Source: Vulcanimicrobiota bacterium (GTDB taxonomy: Bacteria > Vulcanimicrobiota > Xenobia > Xenobiales > JADMJV01). From it: a stretch of DNA of 64,000 nucleotides. Within the stretch, counting starts at the first letter, position 1. Every line of letters starts with the position of its first letter. The stretch covers positions 1-64,000 of the forward strand of contig JAEXNA010000246.1 in assembly GCA_023447635.1 (NCBI GenBank), in the 5' to 3' direction. Made by a program: the position numbers and the translations under genes. This document shows positions 6,726 through 13,757 of this stretch, one piece after another. The notes beneath the pieces are model-generated. The model saw only the letters and a program-made list of their open reading frames with translations. It was not told where the DNA came from and did no database searches.

Positions 6726-8906
6726 ATGGAGCAAGGCCGAGCCTCAACAATAAAATTCAACGAGTGGATTTGCGTCTGCGCACAGTACGAAAAGGCTGTG
6801 GCGCGCCTGGGGCGGCAGGTCTACCAGGGCTATTCTCGTGGGCTGGTTCGCGATCACCAGTCGATGGAGATGTGCAAAGAGATCTCCACGGCCTTCGGCG
6901 ACTCGAAGCAGATCCGAGCCGACATGGAGGAAGAGCTAGAGCGCGATGCTTTGCGCGGCCTCTCCGTGGAAGAGGCCAAAGCCGCCGAAGAGATCCTCGA
7001 ACTGACCCAGGGCGAGAAGATCACCCGCAGCATCAAGCTGCAGATCACCAAGTTCCTGGGGAAAGGCGCCGTCAACCGCAGCCTGCAGAGCTATCGCGAC
7101 CGGGTCCGCGACCTGTCCCGCGACCTTGGGCTGCGGGCTCTGGCCATGTACGAAAAAGACGACCTGGTCCTGAAAATGGACGGTCATCGCCGACTCTGCC
7201 AACTAGCGCTGAACCTGGACGCCGAGTCGAACAAAAAGTGGGAAGAGATTACCAAGAGCAAGTCGGAATCCGGCGCCTTGAACCTCTCCTTCCATACCCA
7301 GCTCATCTCGTTCCTGGCCTCCTTTGCCAACTACAGCCGCGGCACCCCGCTGGGCAAGGTACTGCTCAAAGCGCTGAAGTACGACGCCAAAGAAGAAGAG
7401 AAAAAGCTTACCAAACAGTTCGAAGGCTCCAAGACCGCCGAGGCGCTTGAGGCCCAGATGGCCGAACTCGACGAGCCTTACATGGATATCGGTCGCGAGA
7501 TGGCCACCATGGAACGCGACTACGTCTCGACGCCCACGGAATGGGGTCTGCCGCCTCGCACCAGCGACGATGCCTGGATCCCAGACACCAGCGACACCTG
7601 GGGCTCGACGGTGGAGGAGGCTCCGGCCAAACCGACGGCTCTCAAGAGTACCACGCCGGTCCCGGCCATGCCGCCCAAGCCGACGGCTGCCCCCGGCGAC
7701 GGCCCCAAGCCGCAGGTTCTTCGTCAGCGCCGTTCGGACTCTCTGTCCGGAGCCGAGGCCTGGGCCATGGGGAACAGCACGCCCGAGCCCGAAGCCTGGA
7801 GCGCTCCTGCGGCGCCGGCCGGGCCTACCCGAATCGGGCAAGCGCCGGCCCCAAGCTCACCCGTCGCCGAAGACGACGACTGGGGCTCCTCTACCTTTGA
7901 CCCGCCGGCCTTCGAGGTTCCCGTGTTCGAAGAGCCAGCGACCGCCAAGCCAAACTTTGAACCGGCGCAGCCCGCTGATGGCCAAGACTGGTCTTCTCCC
8001 GAGCCCGCCGAGGACGATTGGTCCTCCGAGGCCGCCTCGTCGCCCGTGGACGACTGGGCTGCCGAACCCATGGAAGACGATACCCCGATCGGGCCGGCCC
8101 GACTGGGCGGCACTCCGACCCTGAGCGGAGGCCCTCCAGCAGGCTTTGCCGCGTCCTCGCGGACTCCCACCCTTGGCGGAGGCCCTCCCGTCTCTTCGGG
8201 ACAGCGCCCTCAAGCGCCGGCTCCCCCTCGGTCGCCGGCTCGCCCCCAAACGCCGGCCCAGTCCCAACCGGCAGCCTCGTCGCAGCCACAGCCGCCGACG
8301 CGACCGCTGCCGTCCATGGCAACTCCCTCCGGTCCTGGGCAGGTCCCTTCCGCAGGCCGCCCGGCTTCCCCGGTGCGTCCTCAGCCTCCCCAGCCGCCGA
8401 GCGTGCCCGCGGCGGGGACTGCCCCGCCTCAGCGGCCAAGCCGGCCCACTCCGCCGCCCGGGATGGTTCCGCCGACGGCAGCCAGCGCCAAGCCGTCCCG
8501 CCCAATGTCCATCGACGACATCCCGCGCCTGCCGATCTCCAGCAAGGAGTCGCTGGCCAACATTCCTCTCCCGGGACGACCTATCCCCACCGAGTCGATG
8601 ATCTCGGCGCCCAGGCTTCCTATCTCCCACGACTCGATCGCCTTCCCGGCTCGAGGCTCGGCCGCCGACGACCCGCTTCTCAAACTGTTACGCAACGACA
8701 GCAAGGCGGCCCCGGTCCAGGACGACGACGACCTGCTACCGGCCTTCTTGCGCGAACGCAAAGACGACGACCCTCTCGACGGCGCCTCTTTCATTCCCGA
8801 TCTGCCGGACTCGGTCGACTCGGGGCTCAAGATCCTGCCTTTCGGCAGTCAGCCCAAAGGGGACGACGACCCGCCCGAGCCGTTTATCCCCCAGATGCCA
8901 GACTAG
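6726..8906 (+). CDS. Large protein with helical N-domain and proline-rich disordered tail, unknown function
   Basis: A 726-aa protein I do not recognise. Residues 1 to about 265 are predicted helical, with many Lys/Glu and an EEEKK stretch, and no catalytic motif. From about 270 to 640 the sequence is low complexity: Pro, Ala, Ser and acidic-Trp patches (DDW, WSS), with short repeats such as TPTLSGGPP and TPTLGGGPP. The last 90 residues alternate DDDP-type acidic clusters with hydrophobic patches (LLPAFLRERK, FIPDLPD), which look like short linear interaction motifs. No signal peptide or membrane segment is seen, so it is probably cytosolic. It ends 18 nt from the convergent coaX, with a small hairpin around its stop codon (8898-8923). 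Confidence 0.75.
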   Translation: MEQGRASTIKFNEWICVCAQYEKAVARLGRQVYQGYSRGLVRDHQSMEMCKEISTAFGDSKQIRADMEEELERDALRGLSVEEAKAAEEILELTQGEKITRSIKLQITKFLGKGAVNRSLQSYRDRVRDLSRDLGLRALAMYEKDDLVLKMDGHRRLCQLALNLDAESNKKWEEITKSKSESGALNLSFHTQLISFLASFANYSRGTPLGKVLLKALKYDAKEEEKKLTKQFEGSKTAEALEAQMAELDEPYMDIGREMATMERDYVSTPTEWGLPPRTSDDAWIPDTSDTWGSTVEEAPAKPTALKSTTPVPAMPPKPTAAPGDGPKPQVLRQRRSDSLSGAEAWAMGNSTPEPEAWSAPAAPAGPTRIGQAPAPSSPVAEDDDWGSSTFDPPAFEVPVFEEPATAKPNFEPAQPADGQDWSSPEPAEDDWSSEAASSPVDDWAAEPMEDDTPIGPARLGGTPTLSGGPPAGFAASSRTPTLGGGPPVSSGQRPQAPAPPRSPARPQTPAQSQPAASSQPQPPTRPLPSMATPSGPGQVPSAGRPASPVRPQPPQPPSVPAAGTAPPQRPSRPTPPPGMVPPTAASAKPSRPMSIDDIPRLPISSKESLANIPLPGRPIPTESMISAPRLPISHDSIAFPARGSAADDPLLKLLRNDSKAAPVQDDDDLLPAFLRERKDDDPLDGASFIPDLPDSVDSGLKILPFGSQPKGDDDPPEPFIPQMPD

Positions 8907-8924
8907 GATCCGACCCGGTCTGGC

Positions 8925-9707
8925 TCAGTTTCGGTTGAGCATCCAGATCAGGCGTAGCCCCTCGAGCGTCAGAGTCGGTTCGACCCTGTCGATGCGAGGA
9001 GTCAGCGCCGCGATGGTCGAGGCCAGACCGCCCGTGGCGACCACCGTCAGCGGCCCCTCCTGTCCGTCACTCAGCAACTCGCGCTCGAAGCGAGCGATCA
9101 TCCCCTCGACCATGGCCACGTAGCCGAACATGATGCCGGAACGTATAGCGTCGATGGTGTTGCGGCCGATGGCCTGAGCGGGCACCGTCAGATCGACCTT
9201 GGGAAGCTTGGCGGTACGCCCCGAAAGCGCCTCGGCGGCGACCTCCAACCCGGGGGCGATAGCCCCTCCCAGGTAGTTCCCCTCGCGGTCGATAGCGTCA
9301 AAAGTCGTGGCCGTCCCAAAATCCACCACCACCGAAGGGCCGCCGACCAGCGCCTTGACCGCGCAAGCGTTGACGATGCGGTCCGCCCCCACGGTGCGAG
9401 GCTCGCTGACCAGAACTTTCACCCCGGTCTTCACGCCCAGTTCCACCACCAGGGGACTCTGTTTGAGGTAGCGACGGCAGGCCTCGGCGTAGGTGGCGGT
9501 CAGGGGAGGGACCACCGAGGCCAGACAAACCCCGTCGAGGCTCGCAATGGAGAGACCGGCGTGAGCAAACAGCCCTACCAGGGACAGCCCCAGCTCATCG
9601 CGGGACAGATGCTGGCCCGAGGTCAGACGCCAATCGGCCTTCAGCGTCTCTCCGTCGTAGACGCCAAGGGTGGCGTTGGTGTTGCCGATATCGATCGTCA
9701 AAAGCAT
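8925..9707 (-). CDS. coaX: Type III pantothenate kinase
   Basis: A 260-aa kinase making 4'-phosphopantothenate, the first committed step to coenzyme A. It has the ASKHA-fold signature of the CoaX family: IDIGNTNATLGVYDG at the N-terminus (phosphate 1), GADRIVNACA in the middle and VDFGTATTFDAID (phosphate 2). Type III kinases are not feedback-inhibited by CoA and need a monovalent cation. It is the last gene of the leftward pantothenate operon, 27 nt after panC, so the operon runs from pantoate formation to phosphopantothenate. Confidence 0.96.
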   Translation of the reverse strand: MLLTIDIGNTNATLGVYDGETLKADWRLTSGQHLSRDELGLSLVGLFAHAGLSIASLDGVCLASVVPPLTATYAEACRRYLKQSPLVVELGVKTGVKVLVSEPRTVGADRIVNACAVKALVGGPSVVVDFGTATTFDAIDREGNYLGGAIAPGLEVAAEALSGRTAKLPKVDLTVPAQAIGRNTIDAIRSGIMFGYVAMVEGMIARFERELLSDGQEGPLTVVATGGLASTIAALTPRIDRVEPTLTLEGLRLIWMLNRN

Positions 9708-9734
9708 GGAGACAAATCTCGTTTTCTAGCAAAA

Positions 9735-10583
9735 TCAGGGGCCGAGAGGGAGTTCCAGCCCATCGAGCAGGCGTACTCCAGCGTATCGAACTGCCACGCA
9801 GACGCTCCCTGCCTCGACCTCCTGGTCGGCCTCGAAGGCGCCATGAAAGTCCGGATAGAGAATATCGAAACGCTCGATCTCGGCCTCGCCCAGCGCGTTC
9901 ATCGCCTGGCGAAAAACCTCCTCGAGATGCCCCGCCCGATGTTGCCCCGCAGCGTGCGCCTGCCCGACTGCCAGGAGTGCACGGTGAATGGTCGAGGCGC
10001 GCTGGCGCTGCTCTTCGCCCAGGTAGGAGTTTCGGCTGGAGAGAGCCAGCCCGCGTTCGTCGCGGGCCGTGGGCACCCCGATCACCTGCAGGGGGAACAG
10101 CAGATCGTCAACCATGGTCCGGATGACCTGGAGTTGCTGACGGTCCTTCTGCCCAAAGTAGGCTCGGGTCGGCATCACCGCGTGAAAGAGCTTGCAGACC
10201 ACCGTGGCCACTCCGCGAAAATGATGGGGACGAGAGGCGCCTTCCCAGCGCTGCCCCATCTGCTCGACCTCGACGAAGGTCTGCGCCCCCGACGGGTAAA
10301 GCTCGTCCTTGGAGGGCAGCCAGACCAGGTCGACCCCGGCCTCGCGGCACAGGTCCAGATCGGCCTCTTCGGTTCGGGGGTAAGCCTCGAAGTCTTCTCC
10401 GGGGCCAAACTGGGTCGGGTTCACGAAGATCGACACCACCACGTGATGGCACTCGGCCCGGGCTCGCTCCATCAGGCTGCGATGACCGGCGTGCAAGGCT
10501 CCCATCGTGGGGACGAAGCCTAACTCTCCCGGCCAGCCGCCCCGTTCAGAGCGAAGTTCACCGAGCGTTCGCACGACCTTCAC
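9735..10583 (-). CDS. panC: Pantothenate synthetase (pantoate-beta-alanine ligase)
   Basis: A 282-aa enzyme that condenses pantoate and beta-alanine using ATP via a pantoyl-adenylate. It has the HIGH-type motif PTMGALHAGH (about 28-37), FVNPTQFGP, the GQKD box and the KMSKS-equivalent LALSSRN. The open frame extends 99 codons upstream, but the true start is the GTG at 10583: the protein then has the normal family length and the GTG overlaps the panE TGA by 4 nt (GTGA), implying coupling. Confidence 0.96.
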   Translation of the reverse strand: MKVVRTLGELRSERGGWPGELGFVPTMGALHAGHRSLMERARAECHHVVVSIFVNPTQFGPGEDFEAYPRTEEADLDLCREAGVDLVWLPSKDELYPSGAQTFVEVEQMGQRWEGASRPHHFRGVATVVCKLFHAVMPTRAYFGQKDRQQLQVIRTMVDDLLFPLQVIGVPTARDERGLALSSRNSYLGEEQRQRASTIHRALLAVGQAHAAGQHRAGHLEEVFRQAMNALGEAEIERFDILYPDFHGAFEADQEVEAGSVCVAVRYAGVRLLDGLELPLGP

Positions 10584-11437
10584 GAGGCCGCCTGCTGGGA
10601 AGGGAGGGAGTCCAGGTGGAGCCGGAACTGCTGATCGATCTCCAGGAGCGCGGGCGTTTCGAAACCGAGACCGTGAGCCAGGCGGAGCAAGGCGCCGTTG
10701 ATCGCGTCGTATTCGGTCGGGCGACCGCCGCGCAGGTCCGCCAGCGTTGAGCAGACGTTGCTCGAGGTCGCCCTGGCCACGCTCTCGAGAGCCGCCACCG
10801 CTTCCTCGTCGCCTATCGCCACTCCAACCCGCCTGGCCAGCCCCGCCACTTCCAGGGCGACGCGCTCGGCCTGTCGACATGCCGACGGCTGCTCGAGCAC
10901 CTCACCGTTGGGCCAGCCGCCCAGGGCGGCGACCACGTTGAGCGAGGCGTTCACTATCAGCTTCCACCAGACGGCCGAGCGGATATCCTCGACCTCGCGA
11001 ACCTTCAGTCCAGCCGACCTCAAGACAGGAGCCCAGGGGGAGCCGCGACCGAGGAGCACCTCCCCCCGCTCCCCTCCCACCGACCGCCCGGGCCCAACCG
11101 AAGCCAGACCATAAGTCAGCAGGCCGCGCTCGACGGCCTCAGCGCAGGCGGCCCAGTCGGCCTCTGGCTCGAATCCGTTCTGCAGGACCAGCACGCGTCC
11201 AGGCCGAGGTGCCAGGGCTAACTGCTGGACCCTTTCCCCGTTCTGATAGGTCTTGCAGACGATCAGCCAGGCGTCGTGTTCTGCTACCCGAGAGGCCGTG
11301 AAAGCGACATCGCCAGGCTCGGACGAGAGAGCGCGAAGCCGGGGACTGGAACTTCCGAACAGCTGGACGAAACCGCCCCCCGCCCGCAGTCGAGGGACCA
11401 GGAACGAGGCAACCGCCCCGGTGCCGATCACGAGCAT
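10580..11437 (-). CDS. panE: 2-dehydropantoate 2-reductase family protein
   Basis: A 285-aa NADPH-dependent ketopantoate reductase. The Rossmann loop GTGAVASFL is at residues 6-14, LQNGFEPE corresponds to the family's N(G) motif, and WWKLIVNASLN carries the catalytic Lys and the Asn that binds substrate; the C-terminal PTEYDAINGALL is also typical. It overlaps panB by 10 nt and panC by 4 nt. Position between panB, which makes ketopantoate, and panC, which uses pantoate, supports the assignment strongly. Confidence 0.93.
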   Translation of the reverse strand: MLVIGTGAVASFLVPRLRAGGGFVQLFGSSSPRLRALSSEPGDVAFTASRVAEHDAWLIVCKTYQNGERVQQLALAPRPGRVLVLQNGFEPEADWAACAEAVERGLLTYGLASVGPGRSVGGERGEVLLGRGSPWAPVLRSAGLKVREVEDIRSAVWWKLIVNASLNVVAALGGWPNGEVLEQPSACRQAERVALEVAGLARRVGVAIGDEEAVAALESVARATSSNVCSTLADLRGGRPTEYDAINGALLRLAHGLGFETPALLEIDQQFRLHLDSLPSQQAAS

Positions 11438-12318
11438 GGCGCGTCGAGGAAAGCAGACAGTTCGTCTTTAGGCATGGCCCGGGACTGCTCGGGTCCGGGG
11501 AAAGCGCGGCTTTTCACCTCTTGCCCGTACTCGCTGAGCCCGGCTACGACCGAGTGAGCCAGGTGGCGATAAGCCTTCGAGAACGGCGGCTGGAAATCGT
11601 CGTCGAGACCGAGCAAGTCATGCCACACCAGCACCTGGCCGTCGCAGTGAACGCCGGCGCCGATCCCGATGGTCGGAATGCGGAGTTGGGAGGTGATATG
11701 CTGGCCAACTTCCAGCGGCACCGACTCTAAGACCACGGAGAAACAGCCGGCCTGCTCTAAAGCTAAGGCGTCGTCGAGAAGTTGTCGCGCCGCCTGGGCG
11801 TTGCGGGCCTGCGGCCGAAAGCCGCCTAGCTGATGGACCTTCTGAGGTGTCAATCCAAGGTGTCCCATGACCGGGATCCCGGCCTCGACGATGGCCTTCA
11901 CGTGGGCCACGCGCTCGCGGCCGCCTTCGAGCTTGACTGCATCCATACCGGCCTCTTTCAAGAAAAGGCCGGCGTTGTGCACAGCTTCTTCCACGCTGCC
12001 GTGATAGCTCAAGAACGGCAGATCGCCAATCAGGAACGGGGTGCGAGCGCCCCGAGAAACGGCGCGGGCGTGGTGCAGCATTTCTGCCATCGTCACTGGC
12101 AGAGTATTCGAGTGGCCAAGCGCAACCATGGCCACCGAATCGCCTACGAGAATGACTTCGATGCCTGCCAACTCGGCGAGTTTGGCGGACGTAGAGTCGT
12201 AAGCGGTCACCATCACGATCGGCTCGCCGCGCTCTTTGAGCCGGGCGAAGTCCAGGGTGGTGAACTTTTTACGGGCGACTCGGGGAGTCGCCTCTTGAGA
12301 TTTGAGAACCGTCGACAT
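11428..12318 (-). CDS. panB: 3-methyl-2-oxobutanoate hydroxymethyltransferase
   Basis: A 296-aa Mg2+-dependent TIM-barrel enzyme transferring a hydroxymethyl group from methylene-THF to ketoisovalerate to give ketopantoate. It shows TAYDSTSAKLAE, the metal-binding VGDSVAMVALGH, LPFLSYHGS, KLEGG, GHLGLTPQ and VLESVP. The open frame runs 109 codons further upstream, but the ATG at 12318 has a strong AAAAGGAGG Shine-Dalgarno and gives the family length. There is a 74-nt gap to the JAMM gene upstream. Confidence 0.97.
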   Translation of the reverse strand: MSTVLKSQEATPRVARKKFTTLDFARLKERGEPIVMVTAYDSTSAKLAELAGIEVILVGDSVAMVALGHSNTLPVTMAEMLHHARAVSRGARTPFLIGDLPFLSYHGSVEEAVHNAGLFLKEAGMDAVKLEGGRERVAHVKAIVEAGIPVMGHLGLTPQKVHQLGGFRPQARNAQAARQLLDDALALEQAGCFSVVLESVPLEVGQHITSQLRIPTIGIGAGVHCDGQVLVWHDLLGLDDDFQPPFSKAYRHLAHSVVAGLSEYGQEVKSRAFPGPEQSRAMPKDELSAFLDAPCS

Positions 12319-12392
12319 CGGTACCCTCCTTTTGGCGGTAGGGGCCAGTCTAAAGTGTTTCGGAGAACCCGAAGGATCCCGAACGAGGGCCA

Positions 12393-12821
12393 TCATTGAC
12401 CTTCGCTGGAAAAAACCCTGGCGGACGCCGGAAGTTCCCGCAGGGAGAGCTCCCTCCAATCGCCCTCCCCTACCCGAAAAGCTCTCCAGTCGACCGGCCC
12501 GACCAGCATGACCAGGGCGCCGAAGGGATGACCCGCCAGGTCCGCAGGGGACGGCCGTAGCGCCTCTCCCGTGGGATGAGTGTGGTAGAATCCGGCCACC
12601 TCCCATCCGCAGGAGCGCTGCCGCACAAAAGCCTCCAGCATCCATTCGGGAGACATCTCGAAGCGTCGAGGGTAGAGAGGGCCAGGATAAGCCAGGTGGG
12701 CCTCCAGCCGATCGCTTTCCGGTCGGGCCAGCAGCAGGCCGCAGCGCTCGACCTCACCCCCCGCCTCTCCCTGAAGCTCCTCCAGAAGGGCCCTACCGAT
12801 CGCCCAGGAGCGATCGCTCAA
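12393..12821 (-). CDS. JAMM/MPN+ metalloprotease-like protein
   Basis: A 142-aa protein with the JAMM zinc-peptidase signature: Glu25 in EVERCG, His80-x-His82 in FYHTHP, then Ser91 and Asp94 in SPAD. Bacterial stand-alone JAMM proteins cleave isopeptide or small ubiquitin-like/sulfur-carrier adducts (ThiS, MoaD or QbsD-like processing) or remain uncharacterised. The TTG at 12821 is preferred because it overlaps the TGA of the upstream amidase by 4 nt (TTGA) and starts just before the first helix; the frame extends upstream but within the amidase gene. No sulfur-carrier gene is nearby. Its presence in a pantothenate operon is unexplained. Confidence 0.82.
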   Translation of the reverse strand: MSDRSWAIGRALLEELQGEAGGEVERCGLLLARPESDRLEAHLAYPGPLYPRRFEMSPEWMLEAFVRQRSCGWEVAGFYHTHPTGEALRPSPADLAGHPFGALVMLVGPVDWRAFRVGEGDWRELSLRELPASARVFSSEGQ

Positions 12822-13573
12822 GGCTCGGGAACAGGTGTCGGCCGAGCCGGGACCCGAGCCATCACGATATCGTCGCCGGTCATCCCGGTATAGGCCAGCA
12901 GCACCCGCCCGTCGAGCACGGCCGACTCGCCTCGGAACGGCGTCTCGTCTTCGACTCCGTAAGTGTTGGCGGCGACCAGGCAACATTCGGTGTCCTGCAG
13001 TTGGTAGGCCCAGTAGTTCCAGACTTTGAAATCCTGATCCAGCCAGTTGGTGGGGAAAGCGCAGATTCGGGCCCCGCTGCTACGAAGATGTTCGAGGAAC
13101 CGATCGTCGTTGAGGTCCATACAGATTCCCAGAGTGGCCGTGAGCCCCGCGCGGGTCGTCCACATAGGGTAGGGTGTGTCGCCGGGTTCGGCCCAGGTGG
13201 TGTCCGCTTCGTAAAGCAGACGTTTGCGATAGAACAACGGCTCACGTTCGTCGGGGAAGACCACGGTGGCCGAGTTATACAGCCGCCCTGAAAGCGGGTC
13301 AATCTCGGGCCAGCCGTAAGCCAGCGTGACTCCTAAATCTCGCGCCAAAGAGAAGAACAGCTGCGCGGTCGGCCCGTCCCGAGCTTCGCAATAGGGCAGA
13401 ATGGCCTCTCGGCTCGGGAAGACGTATCCCGAATTGCACATCTCGGGAGCCACCACGATTTCGGCACCGGCTTCGGCGGCCGCCGCGATCAAAGGAGTGA
13501 GCCGGGCACGGTTTTCCTCGACGGAACCGCGCCAGGCCTTGAATTGGATGGCGGCCACCACAGTCCCGCTCAT
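12818..13573 (-). CDS. Nitrilase-superfamily carbon-nitrogen hydrolase
   Basis: A 251-aa amidase/N-carbamoylase-type enzyme with the full Glu-Lys-Cys triad: Glu44 in APEMC, Lys117 in YRKRLL, Cys151 in GICMDLN. These enzymes hydrolyse non-peptide C-N bonds through a thioester. As the first gene of an operon making pantothenate, with no panD (aspartate decarboxylase) in the window, a role in releasing beta-alanine, for example from N-carbamoyl-beta-alanine, is attractive but only inferred. A GAGGG precedes the ATG. The 3' end overlaps the JAMM gene. Confidence 0.9.
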   Translation of the reverse strand: MSGTVVAAIQFKAWRGSVEENRARLTPLIAAAAEAGAEIVVAPEMCNSGYVFPSREAILPYCEARDGPTAQLFFSLARDLGVTLAYGWPEIDPLSGRLYNSATVVFPDEREPLFYRKRLLYEADTTWAEPGDTPYPMWTTRAGLTATLGICMDLNDDRFLEHLRSSGARICAFPTNWLDQDFKVWNYWAYQLQDTECCLVAANTYGVEDETPFRGESAVLDGRVLLAYTGMTGDDIVMARVPARPTPVPEP

Positions 13574-13745
13574 GACTTGCGCCCTCGCATAGCTATCTTT
13601 ACGTTCCCAGTCCGAAGCTCATAGGCCTGCGCCGGCGGGGAATTCCTCTTATCCCTTCTTACCGCAAGGCCCCCGCGACATCGTTCACCTCGACGGCGTG
13701 TCCAGATGGTAACAAATTAAGAGGGTCTTCATCTTCGCACTGCCG

Positions 13746-13751
13746 TATACT
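13746..13751 (+). promoter_or_regulatory. Candidate -10 box of a leaderless gene
   Basis: TATACT lies exactly 6 nt before the ATG at 13758, and that ATG has no Shine-Dalgarno. A transcript starting at the usual distance would begin at or near the start codon. I see no convincing -35 box. The same layout occurs at 25917-25922. Confidence 0.45.
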
Positions 13752-13757
13752 CGTCCT

